64,000 bases of DNA, taken from Verrucomicrobiaceae bacterium (GTDB lineage: Bacteria > Verrucomicrobiota > Verrucomicrobiia > Verrucomicrobiales > Verrucomicrobiaceae). The stretch is taken from positions 1 through 64,000 of the forward strand of contig JAIXSY010000058.1 of assembly GCA_027484445.1 (NCBI GenBank), read 5' to 3'. The position numbers and the translations under genes are program-made. Below are positions 36,047 through 44,552 of this stretch, piece after piece (positions within the stretch are counted from its first letter, which is position 1; each line of letters opens with the position of its first letter). The notes beneath the pieces are model-generated. The model did not search any database. It was not told where the DNA came from and worked only from the letters and a program-made list of their open reading frames with translations.

Positions 36047-37486
36047 TCAGACGGCCTCGGGCACCTCGAAACCAGCGCGGTATTCGCGACGCAGGAGGGC
36101 CAGGGCCTCCGGTGTGGCGCTGTTGCCGATGAAGGTTTCTTTGGCTGCATCCACCTCCAGCATCTGGCCGATGCGGATGTCGCCCGTTTTCAGCGCGACT
36201 TCGTTGGCGGCTAGGTGAGCTGGCAGGTCGGTGATGACTTCTTGCCAAGGGGCGAATTCGGTGAGGGCCGCTTTGGCTTGATCTAGATCTCCAGGCTTGC
36301 CGAGCTGCCATGAGATGTTGCCCAGGTGGCACCAAGCGCTGGAGAAGTGGATTTTTTCGATCTCGCCCTTCAGGTCCTGCGGTTTCCGACTGCGGATCGC
36401 GGCGACAAAGTTGGCCGCGTGTGTGGCACCACCGTCGCCTCGGAACTTTTGCACGACTTTGCCATTCAGGTCATGCACGGAGCCACCGCCACGACCGCCG
36501 GCGTAGTAGCCATTTTCGCATTCGATGATCAAGAAGGCGCTGGTACGGCGGCGCAGGTACACATCGGGTGCTTTCATGCCCTTTTTGCGGGGCAGGTTGT
36601 GCACGTCCATCACGACCGGGATGGTGCCGGTGTCATAATAAATGAAGTGCGTGTTGGGTGTCTCCCCAGCATCCTCCCAGCCAAGACGACCTCCGCCGGC
36701 CAGCACGCGTTTGGGCAGCGTCAATTCATCGCGAAAGACGACGCTGCGCAGATCATCAAGGATGTGCGGCCCCCAGTTTCCGAGCTCTCCATTGCCGGTG
36801 TTCCAGACCCAGTGCCAGTCGTAGTGAAATTTTTCCCGAAGGATGGGGATGTCCTGCGCCGGGCCGAGCCAGAGGTTGTAATCCACAGTGGTCGGTGGGG
36901 TGATGGGCGCAGTGCGTTTGCCGATGCTGGCCCTCATGCCGTAGTGGTTGCACCGTACGTATTTGATTTTTCCCAGCGCACCTGTGTCCAGGTAGGCCTT
37001 CAGTTCGTCATGAAAGGGGTCACTGCGCTGCTGTGTGCCGCCTTGGACGATGCGGTTGTACTTTCGGGCAGCTTCGACCAGCTTGCGGCCTTCCCAGATG
37101 TTGTGGGAGATGGGCTTTTCGACATAGACGTCTTTGCCTGCCTGGCAGGCCCAGATCGAGGCGAGCACGTGCCAATGGTTGCCGGTGGAGACGCAGACGG
37201 CATCGATGTCTTTGTCCTCCATGACCTTGCGCAGGTCCTGGGTGGTTTTCGCCGTGGGGTATTTTTTCTTGGCCTTGTCGAGCGCGAGGGTGTCCGCATC
37301 GCACAGGTAGGCGATTTCCACACCTGGCACCTTGGCGAGACGAGCTGCATTGCCACTGCCCTGACCGCCGAGGCCGATGGCAGCGATGCGGATACGATCG
37401 TTCGCGCCGAGTACACGTGAAGCAGAGAGGGCAGAGGTCGCGAGGGCGGCATCGCGCAAAAAAGAACGGCGAGAGGTGGTCATCAT
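36047..37486 (-). CDS. Tat-exported Gfo/Idh/MocA-family oxidoreductase
   Basis: The 479-residue protein begins with a twin-arginine signal (TTSRRSFLRDAALATSAL). An NAD(P)-binding Rossmann domain follows (IRIAAIGLGGQGSGNAARL) with the EKP motif (VYVEKPISHN). The C-terminal part is the expanded bacterial-type GFO_IDH_MocA substrate domain with many Trp and His residues (HYDWHWVWNTGNGELGNWG). Such Tat-dependent members are abundant in Planctomycetes and Verrucomicrobia and are thought to act on sugars or inositols in the periplasm; the substrate is not known. The ATG at 37486 is followed by a second ATG at 37483, and either could be used. Confidence 0.88.
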   Translation of the reverse strand: MMTTSRRSFLRDAALATSALSASRVLGANDRIRIAAIGLGGQGSGNAARLAKVPGVEIAYLCDADTLALDKAKKKYPTAKTTQDLRKVMEDKDIDAVCVSTGNHWHVLASIWACQAGKDVYVEKPISHNIWEGRKLVEAARKYNRIVQGGTQQRSDPFHDELKAYLDTGALGKIKYVRCNHYGMRASIGKRTAPITPPTTVDYNLWLGPAQDIPILREKFHYDWHWVWNTGNGELGNWGPHILDDLRSVVFRDELTLPKRVLAGGGRLGWEDAGETPNTHFIYYDTGTIPVVMDVHNLPRKKGMKAPDVYLRRRTSAFLIIECENGYYAGGRGGGSVHDLNGKVVQKFRGDGGATHAANFVAAIRSRKPQDLKGEIEKIHFSSAWCHLGNISWQLGKPGDLDQAKAALTEFAPWQEVITDLPAHLAANEVALKTGDIRIGQMLEVDAAKETFIGNSATPEALALLRREYRAGFEVPEAV

Positions 37487-37711
37487 GGGGGTGGGAAAAA
37501 GGCAACGCAGGCGGAAAGGTCAAGCTGTCACAAAATCCAAGGTAGAGAGAGGCACCCTGCCGCCGGCCTCGACCTACCGCTGTCGTTGGCTGGCCAGACT
37601 CAACGCCGCCCTCGAATGTCTTTTGTATTTACATTGTATTTATTTTGCATCCGCCCGTTTGAGTAGCCCGTTTCGGGAATTGGCTTTGATTCGTAACCCA
37701 AAGCTTTGACC

Positions 37712-38809
37712 ATGAATCGCTTAACCCTACTCAAACGAAAATCCACGCTGTCCTGGGTGATCCTGGGCAGTTTCTTCACCACCGCTCTGGTCGCCAATCC
37801 CCCGCTGCCGGATCTTGATCGAGATGGCATCGCGAACATCATTGACCCGGACGTGGACAACGACGGTTTGCCGAACCGCATCGACCGCAACATTGACGGA
37901 GGCATTGCCCGCACAGGACCTCTGCGGGGCCGCCAGATCGGTGACGCCCTGCTGAACAACTCACCTGCGGAACTCGACATGGATGCCGATGGCCTGCCGG
38001 ATCAATCCCCCCAGGAAACGGACATCGATGGCGATGGCCTCGCGGATGGGGCCAAGGGTGAATTCGACACGGATGGCGATGGCGTGGCCAATGGCCTCGA
38101 TGGTGATGTGGACGGCGATAACATCGGAAATCTGCCAGACAAGGACTTCGATGGCACAGGGCTGAACGAGGACATTTTCTTCGAAAACGGCAATCCCTCT
38201 GCCTACCTTGATGACGCAGAGGCGGCCGATGTGATTCGCCAAGTCGAGGCTGAGCTGCGCCGCGTGCTTCGCATCGGGCCGAATGATCGCGGGCTGCGTG
38301 TGCGCGTTAGCAATCGCCCACTCGCTGGCATGCAGTGCGGGGTCTGGCGCTACTTCAGCAGCGATCACATGCAGGCCTGGGCAAACTGGTGCTACCCTGA
38401 TGGTGACCTGACTCAGCTGAAGGCATTCGTTCAGTATGAATACACAGGGCCGTTTTCGGGCAACATGGACGATTACGTGAACCCGGCGAACTATGGGGTC
38501 TCTGAGGAAAGTCGCCTCTTTGCCCAGTATCCGCGCGGCCCGTTCACCTTCGTCAACTGGCTGCCTGGGGCTCCTGTCAGTTTTTACTACACGGCACCAA
38601 ACCAAGAAGCCACCGGCCTGCCACCACCCATCGCGGCTCTCACAGTGGCCCTGGGCTCCCGACCGAACTTCTGGAACAGTGGCGAGGCCTTCTCGGGCGA
38701 CATCGCGCCGACCTTCGCCAGTCTCCAGCCGGTCATTGACCTACAGCGCACGCTGTTCCGTGTCACACGCTCCGCGAATGGCCTAGCAGAGGCTCGGCTG
38801 CTGCGCTGA
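37712..38809 (+). CDS. Secreted acidic protein with DxDGDG (thrombospondin-3-type) repeats
   Basis: The 365-residue product has a signal peptide (about residues 1-28) followed by roughly 120 residues of DxDxDG calcium-binding-type repeats (DLDRDGIANIIDPDVDNDG, ETDIDGDGLADG). About 190 residues of non-repeat sequence with aromatic residues follow (GVWRYFSSDHMQAWANWCYP). Its repeat region is clearly paralogous to the minus-strand protein at 54272-55939: both contain LPN(R/G)(I/L)D(R/P)N(I/V)DGG and R(Q/Y)IGD followed by the ET/LD repeats. Here there are only a few repeat units. Upstream, 37620-37650 is AT-rich with a doubled TGTATTTA, possibly part of its promoter. Function unknown; calcium-dependent surface structure is inferred. 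Confidence 0.78.
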   Translation: MNRLTLLKRKSTLSWVILGSFFTTALVANPPLPDLDRDGIANIIDPDVDNDGLPNRIDRNIDGGIARTGPLRGRQIGDALLNNSPAELDMDADGLPDQSPQETDIDGDGLADGAKGEFDTDGDGVANGLDGDVDGDNIGNLPDKDFDGTGLNEDIFFENGNPSAYLDDAEAADVIRQVEAELRRVLRIGPNDRGLRVRVSNRPLAGMQCGVWRYFSSDHMQAWANWCYPDGDLTQLKAFVQYEYTGPFSGNMDDYVNPANYGVSEESRLFAQYPRGPFTFVNWLPGAPVSFYYTAPNQEATGLPPPIAALTVALGSRPNFWNSGEAFSGDIAPTFASLQPVIDLQRTLFRVTRSANGLAEARLLR

Positions 38810-38829
38810 TCTGGTGAAACGAGCCGTGA

Positions 38830-39585
38830 TCAGCCTTCCCCTACCCATGCCTGCATCTCCGCAGGCATGGGACAGGTCCAGCAGGCGCTAAAGTCATGGG
38901 CCTCCACCTCAAGGCGATAGGAATGAAGCGCTTGGCGCGAAAAATGCAGCCTAGCTGCGAGAGCAGGCGTCCAGCCTGTCTCGATGAATTCCAGGTAGCA
39001 GCGCTCGTCGAGCCCGTAGATTTTGTCTCCCAAAATGGGAAAACCGAGGTGGGAGAGGTGCACGCGGATCTGATGCATGCGCCCCGTGATGGGCAGGGCC
39101 TCTACCCAAGCCAACCTGCCGACCTGCGGATGCACGACACGCCTCAAGGTGCGGAAGCTCGTGCGACATGCAGCGCCCTGGGGATGAACACTCTGTCGTA
39201 CCCAGATGGCAGATGCTGCCACCTCGCCCTGTCGCAGAATGGGGGCATCCAGATCCAGTTCCTCCCAGGAAGGCCAGCCGTGCACGATGGCGTGATAGCT
39301 TTTGTGGATGCGCCGCTCCTGCATGGCAATGCCGAAGCGCCGAGCGGTGGGTAGGTTCTTTGCCACCAAGACCGTGCCGCTGGTTTCCCGGTCGAGCCGA
39401 TTGATGATGGAAACTTGGCCCCCGTTGGCCATCTCGTAGGCCAGCAGGTCCTTCAGGCCATGCCAGAGGGTCGGAGCACCATGCAGACTGCCGGGATGGA
39501 TTTGCAGTGGCGCGGGTTTGTTCACGACGATGTAATCGTCGGTCTCATCCAAGATCCCAAAGTCCGTCTGATGCGTGTGCTGCAC
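38830..39585 (-). CDS. RluA-family pseudouridine synthase
   Basis: The 251-residue protein has the catalytic motif INRLDRETSG with the active Asp, preceded by IVVNKPAPLQIHP and followed by KSYHAIVHG and the HQIRVHLSHLGFPILGDKIYG signature. It lacks an N-terminal S4 domain. Such short RluA-type enzymes modify uridines in 23S rRNA or tRNA; the specific site cannot be assigned. It lies 15 bp downstream of the Omp85 gene's end and may share its transcript. Confidence 0.88.
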   Translation of the reverse strand: MQHTHQTDFGILDETDDYIVVNKPAPLQIHPGSLHGAPTLWHGLKDLLAYEMANGGQVSIINRLDRETSGTVLVAKNLPTARRFGIAMQERRIHKSYHAIVHGWPSWEELDLDAPILRQGEVAASAIWVRQSVHPQGAACRTSFRTLRRVVHPQVGRLAWVEALPITGRMHQIRVHLSHLGFPILGDKIYGLDERCYLEFIETGWTPALAARLHFSRQALHSYRLEVEAHDFSACWTCPMPAEMQAWVGEG

Positions 39586-39600
39586 GGGTTGTGATGTTTT

Positions 39601-41772
39601 TCAGAAAGCGAAGCCCACGACGACGTGCAACATGCCGCCGCCCTCCCCTTCACGTCGGGAGACATTGTGGCCGTAGTCGAGGCGGATGGGGCCAAACGGC
39701 AGGTGGTAGCGCAGGCCTAGCCCCACCGCTGTGCGGAAATCGCTGCTGTAACTGAAGGCGCTGCTGTTGCTTCCACGCCCCAGACTGCCGATGTCAGTGA
39801 ACAGGGCGATTTCCAGATTCTTCACCACCTCATAGCTCATCTCTGTGCTGACCATGAGCGCCGAGGTGCCTCCGAGAGGGGTGCCGCCCTGGGTCAGCGG
39901 CCCGAGCTCGCGCTCCGCAAAGGCGCGCACGCTATTCGGACCCCCATTGAACACACGTGAATCGATAGGGATGTCCTGCGCCGCTGCTCCCTGAATGTTC
40001 AAGAGCGCAGCGCCCGCGGCGAAGCGCAGCTTTTTCGTGATCGGCTGATACCAGGCTCCGCGAAGATCGGTGCGCAGGTAGCTCACACCGGAGCCCATGG
40101 CGTCCAGCGTCGTCTCCACACGGGCGTTGAAAAACCAGCCCTTTTTCGGCAGCACGGCGTTGTCTCGGTGATCGAGCAGAAAATTCATCCCGACAAACGC
40201 CAGCGTGTAGAGATCAGGGCCGAGTTCCGCCTCCGTCAGCACTGCGGTGTCCACCGTGTTCAGGGAGGCACCGCCAAAGAGACTGTAGCTGAAGTGGCGG
40301 CTCACGCGGCGGGCCAGCTCCAGGTTCAGGCTGGTGCCGTAGCGGGTGTATTCGAAGAGGTCGAAGCTCTCCACCGCCAAGCGAGCCGTTGCGGCATAGG
40401 TGGAGCCCAAAAACGCAGGATCGTTCAGGCTGATCGAGCCCAGCGGCCCCGCCGTGCTCCAGTTCAGCTCGGCCGCCAGGGTGTTCCCCGTGTCCATGAC
40501 GTTCGTGTTTTTCCAGGTCACGCCGGCCTGAGGTCCCAAAAAGGTATCGAAGCCGACTTCAAAGCCCAGTGTCTTCGGTGGCGTCTCCTCACCACGGATG
40601 CTCAGGTCTGCCGCTGGGGCATGGGCCAGGTCCTCGCCGCGCTTCACATTCACCGGCAGCGGCTCTGCGTCTGGTACCCGCTGCGGCTCCACATCTAGAC
40701 GGGCAAACATGGCCGTATCGAGCGCCCGGCGGAAGACGAGATCGAGATTTTCCGCCGAGAACCACTGACCCTGCAGCTCCCGAAAGCCCGCGCTCAGCAC
40801 TCGCTGTGACCCACGGCTGAAGCGCTCATGCGGCACGACCTGGCGCACACGATAACGCGGGCCGGGCATGAGGGTCAGGCGCACATCCACCGTCCCCCCT
40901 CGCGGGCTAAGGTTGTAATCCGAAAGCGTGCTCGCATCCAGCCAACCTGCTTCCTGCGCCAGGGTTGTCAGTTGCAGCTCGATCTGCTGCACGCGGGCTT
41001 CATTGAACGGACCTCCCTGCACGGCGTGGACAATGTCTTGGCTGCGCTTCTCAAGCTCAGGCGGAGCACCCGAAAAGTGAATCTGCCCGAGCTGAAAGGC
41101 CGGACCCGCCTGGATCTCGAGCGCCAGATCTCGCCGCCCCTCTGCATCCAGGCCCTCCGCAGGAAGGAGCGTCGTCTTCGCATTCAGGTAGCCTTCCGCC
41201 CGCAACCGACGCTGCACCAGCCCTGCACCCGTCGCTAGATCTGCGCCGACCCAGACCGGGTGGGTGCGATCCGCGCCCTCTTTTTCCAAACTCGGCCGCA
41301 GCAGGAACTTGCGCATTTCCTCCTCAGGCAGCAGCTGGCGGTCGCCCTTCCAGGTCACTGCACCCACCCGAGTCTGCTGGCCACTTTCGATCGTGAGATG
41401 AATCACCCCCGCTTGCAGAGACCAACGCACCTCAGCCTCGGGCCAGCCCTGGCGGATGTAGTGCTGACGGGTGAAAAACGCCAAATCATCTGCCAGCGGC
41501 TCCGAAACCTGCTGCAGGCCAGAAAGGGTGAGCTGATCCTTCAGCATGGTCTCCAGGGCTGAAGTCTGGCTGGCATCTCCCCCGAGCACCTGGACGCACA
41601 GTGCCCCCTCCGTGACACGAAAGGCGACCTCGCCGACGGACGCTGCCGCAGGGCTTGGCAGCGGCAGCCATAGCCCGAGCAGCCCGAGACAGGCGGAGAG
41701 CAGAACTGGGACAGCCGACCGCGCAGCATCGTCCCGGCCATCCTCAGCGGCACCTTTCAGAGGGAATCGCAT
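39601..41772 (-). CDS. Omp85-family outer-membrane assembly protein (BamA/TamA-like)
   Basis: The start at 41772 gives a 723-residue precursor with a long signal peptide (hydrophobic VPVLLSACLGLLGLWLPL, cleavage near PAAAS). Residues about 45-400 contain three to four POTRA-like repeats (GAVTWKGDRQLLPEEEMRKF, GQIHFSGAPPELE). The C-terminal ~300 residues form a predicted 16-strand barrel with the conserved VRAF segment (GGPNSVRAFAERELGP) and a terminal phenylalanine (VVVGFAF). This is the BamA/TamA family. Few POTRAs and this barrel fit TamA-type better than BamA. It is divergent from lpxK, so outer-membrane protein and lipid A synthesis share the intergenic region (41773-41887). Confidence 0.88.
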   Translation of the reverse strand: MRFPLKGAAEDGRDDAARSAVPVLLSACLGLLGLWLPLPSPAAASVGEVAFRVTEGALCVQVLGGDASQTSALETMLKDQLTLSGLQQVSEPLADDLAFFTRQHYIRQGWPEAEVRWSLQAGVIHLTIESGQQTRVGAVTWKGDRQLLPEEEMRKFLLRPSLEKEGADRTHPVWVGADLATGAGLVQRRLRAEGYLNAKTTLLPAEGLDAEGRRDLALEIQAGPAFQLGQIHFSGAPPELEKRSQDIVHAVQGGPFNEARVQQIELQLTTLAQEAGWLDASTLSDYNLSPRGGTVDVRLTLMPGPRYRVRQVVPHERFSRGSQRVLSAGFRELQGQWFSAENLDLVFRRALDTAMFARLDVEPQRVPDAEPLPVNVKRGEDLAHAPAADLSIRGEETPPKTLGFEVGFDTFLGPQAGVTWKNTNVMDTGNTLAAELNWSTAGPLGSISLNDPAFLGSTYAATARLAVESFDLFEYTRYGTSLNLELARRVSRHFSYSLFGGASLNTVDTAVLTEAELGPDLYTLAFVGMNFLLDHRDNAVLPKKGWFFNARVETTLDAMGSGVSYLRTDLRGAWYQPITKKLRFAAGAALLNIQGAAAQDIPIDSRVFNGGPNSVRAFAERELGPLTQGGTPLGGTSALMVSTEMSYEVVKNLEIALFTDIGSLGRGSNSSAFSYSSDFRTAVGLGLRYHLPFGPIRLDYGHNVSRREGEGGGMLHVVVGFAF

Positions 41773-41887
41773 AGCGGGCCGTCTCGCCGTGGAAGCGCTT
41801 CTTGTCAACGCAGGCAGTCGGTTGGGCAAGTTTTCCGCCTGCGGCCTTGTGCCATCCCTGGCCCTGCGGCAGTCTTGCCCGCCCTGC

Positions 41888-43111
41888 ATGAAGGATACCC
41901 TCGAAGAGCTCGAGCAGTACATCATCGACGTCATCATCCACAACCGTCGGGGGCTTCGCGCGTCGATGCTGCGCACCGTGTTTTGGTTCCTGTCGGGCAT
42001 CTATTCCGCGGCTGTGCGCCTACGGCTGCACCTTTACCGAGAGCGCTACATCCACGACCACCACCTGGGCGTGCCCGTGATCAGTGTGGGGAACATCACC
42101 GTCGGTGGCACTGGCAAAACGCCTGTCGTGGAGCTGCTGGCCAAATCCCTGCGGGACAAAGGGAGGCGCGTGGCCATCCTGAGCCGTGGCTACAAAAGCA
42201 AACGCCAGCGCAAGCCCCCCCTCGGCTGGCGCATCGCCGCCAAGCTAGGCCTGGCCCGCAAGCCACGAGGCCTGCCACCGCGAGTCGTCAGCGATGGCGT
42301 GAGCGTGCTGCTGGATTCTCATGTCGCGGGGGATGAGCCCTTCATGCTCGCGCACAACTGCCCCGGCGTGCCTGTGGTGGTGGATCGTGACCGCGTGAAG
42401 GCCGGCATCCATGCCATCCGCAAATTCGGCGCGGATGCCCTGATCCTGGACGATGGCCTGCAATACCTGCGGCTGAAGCACCGGCACGACATCGTGCTCG
42501 TGGACAAGAGCGCGCCTTTTGGCACCGGCTACATGCTCCCGCGTGGCACCCTGCGGGAGCCCCCGAAAAGCCTGCGACGGGCCAGCTACATCTTCCTCAC
42601 CAAGTCCGATGGCGATAGCGCCGACATCATTCGCCAGATCGAGCGACACAACCCCGTGGCAGACATCATCGAGTGCCGCCACCGCCCCGTGCATTTTCAA
42701 AACATCCACACTGGAGAGCGACTGCCGCTGGATGCCTTCAAGGGCAAGTATGTCGGTGCCTTGTCAGGCATCGCCGTGCCCGAGAGCTTCGAGAACGGGT
42801 TACGCAAGCTCGGCGCTAAGGTTCACTGGACAGCGCGCTTCACCGACCACCACCGCTTTCAGGAAAAGGAAATCACGCAGTTCATCGACCGCCTCATCAA
42901 GGCTGATGCCGATGCCCTGCTGACAACGGAAAAAGACTACGTGCGCTTCCCCAAACTGACCGAAGGCGAGGTGCCGATCTACTTCCTCCGCGTCGAGATC
43001 GAAATCACTCGCGGTCGAGAAAAGTTCGATCGCTTGGTCGAACTCATCGCCAATCCAAGGCATGTGGCCCCAGGAATGGTCAGCTCTGAAATGGTGGAAG
43101 AAGGTGGCTGA
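41888..43111 (+). CDS. lpxK: Tetraacyldisaccharide 4'-kinase (lipid A synthesis)
   Basis: The start at 41888 gives 407 residues. The P-loop NITVGGTGKTPVVELLA (69-85) with the LpxK GGTGKTP pattern is complete, followed by RVAILSRGYKSK, ALILDDGLQYLRLKHRHDIV and the C-terminal DADALLTTEKDYVRFP. LpxK adds the 4'-phosphate to disaccharide-1-phosphate, giving lipid IVA, at the inner-membrane surface. It has about 40 extra residues at the N-terminus (KDTLEELEQYIIDVIIHNRR) compared with E. coli LpxK (328). The presence of LpxK implies true lipopolysaccharide in this organism. It overlaps no gene but ends 9 bp before the convergent peroxiredoxin gene. Confidence 0.93.
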   Translation: MKDTLEELEQYIIDVIIHNRRGLRASMLRTVFWFLSGIYSAAVRLRLHLYRERYIHDHHLGVPVISVGNITVGGTGKTPVVELLAKSLRDKGRRVAILSRGYKSKRQRKPPLGWRIAAKLGLARKPRGLPPRVVSDGVSVLLDSHVAGDEPFMLAHNCPGVPVVVDRDRVKAGIHAIRKFGADALILDDGLQYLRLKHRHDIVLVDKSAPFGTGYMLPRGTLREPPKSLRRASYIFLTKSDGDSADIIRQIERHNPVADIIECRHRPVHFQNIHTGERLPLDAFKGKYVGALSGIAVPESFENGLRKLGAKVHWTARFTDHHRFQEKEITQFIDRLIKADADALLTTEKDYVRFPKLTEGEVPIYFLRVEIEITRGREKFDRLVELIANPRHVAPGMVSSEMVEEGG

Positions 43112-43120
43112 AGCCGGAGA

Positions 43121-43594
43121 TCAGATGACTTCCAGCAGAGCCTCCAAATGCTCTTCCGGCTTCACCTTGGGCAGCACGGCTTTGATCTTGCCATCTGGGC
43201 CGATGACCACCGTGGTGCGCTCTGTGCCCATGTACTTTTTCCCATACATGCTCTTTTCCACCCAGACGCCGTAGGCAGCCACGATCTCCTGCTTCTCGTC
43301 GCTGATCAGAGGAAACGGTAGGCTGTGCTTCTTGATGAATTTCTCGTGGCTCTTGATCGGGTCGATGCTGACGCCAAAGAGCTTGGCTTTCTTCGTCAAT
43401 TTCGTCCAGCTGTCTCGCAGAGCGCAGGCCTGCTTCGTGCAGCCGGGAGTATCGTCTTTGGGATAAAAGTAGAGCACCACCGTCTGCCCACGCAGAGAGG
43501 AGAGCTTAAGGTCCGTGGGCGTACTGTAGTCTCCACCGACCACAGGAGCCGTGAAGTCGGGAGCGAGGGTCTTGGGTTCTGGATAACTTGCCAT
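43121..43594 (-). CDS. bcp: Thiol peroxidase of the Bcp/PrxQ type
   Basis: The 157-residue protein has FYPKDDTPGCTKQACALRD with peroxidatic Cys52 and resolving Cys57, the classic Bcp/PrxQ spacing. KKHSLPFPLISDEKQE and the closing RTTVVIGPDGKI are also present. It reduces hydrogen and organic peroxides using thioredoxin. The start at 43594 gives the standard N-terminus; a longer frame to 43939 overlaps the next plus-strand gene and is not supported. Confidence 0.93.
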   Translation of the reverse strand: MASYPEPKTLAPDFTAPVVGGDYSTPTDLKLSSLRGQTVVLYFYPKDDTPGCTKQACALRDSWTKLTKKAKLFGVSIDPIKSHEKFIKKHSLPFPLISDEKQEIVAAYGVWVEKSMYGKKYMGTERTTVVIGPDGKIKAVLPKVKPEEHLEALLEVI

Positions 43595-43707
43595 GGCAGG
43601 CGGGAAACGAATCGCGCGCAAAATCGGAGGCCTCAAACCCAAGACAATCCCTGGCCGAACCTTTTTTTCGTTGAACAAGACCCTGCCCCTTCGTTTCTCA
43701 TCCTGTG

Positions 43708-44124
43708 ATGAGTCTTCCGTCGTTGATCCAGTCCGTGCTCGCCATCCTGATGGCGGTACCACTGCATCTGTGCTGCTGGACTGGAAGGATGCAAGCTGCG
43801 GAACCTGATGAGGGAGTCTGCCCAGCCTGCCGAGCGCTTCAGGTGGCTGCGGAGACTCCAGCCTCTCCGGCGAAGGAGCATGACTCTGATCGAAACTGCG
43901 CCTGCTGCGATGACACGCTCCTTCGGGATGTGTCTCCAAGTGTCATCTCCGCCCCTCGCGCAGTGACGGTGGAACTTCCTCTCCTCGCAGGATTACCGCC
44001 AACCTCCATCGGCCTAAGCCCGAGCCAACTTTGGCATGAGCAGCAGGTTCACCTGCACGCGCAAAGCCCACCTTTGGCGCCAGGAGTAACGCTCTATCGT
44101 CTCCATCGCGCTTGGTTGCTCTGA
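43708..44124 (+). CDS. Small cysteine-containing exported protein, unknown (possibly metal-related)
   Basis: The start is ATG at 43708 (a GTG at 43705 precedes it in frame). The 138-residue product has a signal-peptide-like hydrophobic segment (SVLAILMAVPLHLCCWTG). Cysteine motifs CPAC and CACC follow, then a C-terminal half rich in Pro, Leu and His (LWHEQQVHLHAQ). The Cys-His content and the neighbouring cysteine-rich peptide gene suggest handling of copper or another soft metal, but I do not recognise a family. The CC in the hydrophobic segment could be a lipobox-like site. The gene is followed by a strong inverted repeat before the cysteine-rich gene. Confidence 0.5.
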   Translation: MSLPSLIQSVLAILMAVPLHLCCWTGRMQAAEPDEGVCPACRALQVAAETPASPAKEHDSDRNCACCDDTLLRDVSPSVISAPRAVTVELPLLAGLPPTSIGLSPSQLWHEQQVHLHAQSPPLAPGVTLYRLHRAWLL

Positions 44125-44136
44125 AGCCAGTGGGCT

Positions 44137-44176
44137 GACGGCTTGGGTGCATGTCTTTTTGACCCCAAGAGCCGTC
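44137..44176 (+). promoter_or_regulatory. Inverted repeat between the two cysteine-rich genes
   Basis: The left arm GACGGCTTGGGT (44137-44148) pairs with ACCCCAAGAGCCGTC (44162-44176), with a small bulge, around a 13-base loop containing a T-run. It lies 12 bp after the stop of the upstream gene and 123 bp before the next start. It could be a terminator, an attenuator or an mRNA-stability hairpin. No T-run follows the right arm, so a simple rho-independent terminator is less likely. Confidence 0.4.
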
Positions 44177-44299
44177 TGCGCTGACAGTCCAGTGCCCTGC
44201 CCTGGCGTGAACGCACGCCCTGCCCCTGTAAGTCCGACTGCATGACTTGCGCCGTCAAAGACATCTTCCGTTCACAAACACTTCAACGATTCAAAACTG

Positions 44300-44464
44300 A
44301 TGAAAACACTTCTCTCCATCCTGACCCTGGCCGCCCTGAGCACTGGTGCAATCGCGGGCGATGCCTGCAAAAAATGCTGCGCTGACCAAGGCAAATCCTG
44401 CGCCACCTGCTGCAAAGACGCTGGCAAAACCTGCGGCAAAGATTGCTGCAAGGAAACCAAGTAA
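44300..44464 (+). CDS. 54-residue secreted cysteine-rich peptide (metallothionein-like)
   Basis: The frame runs from ATG at 44300 to TAA at 44464. The product has a signal peptide (MKTLLSILTLAALSTGAIAG). A 34-residue mature part follows with ten cysteines in the pattern C-x2-CC-x6-C-x2-CC-x6-C-x3-CC, interleaved with Lys and Gly. The doublets and spacing strongly suggest either metal chelation (copper, zinc) or a disulfide-rich peptide. The mature part is highly cationic. It is 175 bp downstream of the other Cys-containing exported protein on the same strand. No homologous family is named from memory. Confidence 0.72.
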   Translation: MKTLLSILTLAALSTGAIAGDACKKCCADQGKSCATCCKDAGKTCGKDCCKETK

Positions 44465-44552
44465 CCTGATGAGGCTCTAACGCTGAGTCAGCTCCTGCGC
44501 CGTCGTCTGGATGATCCAGGCGGCGGCGTTTTCTTGATCTGCGATGTCAACC

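Noticed and set aside
41546..41887. N-terminal extension of LpxK by 114 residues
   Set aside because: It is antisense to the Omp85 signal peptide region and has no conserved sequence; the start at 41888 gives a family-like protein.
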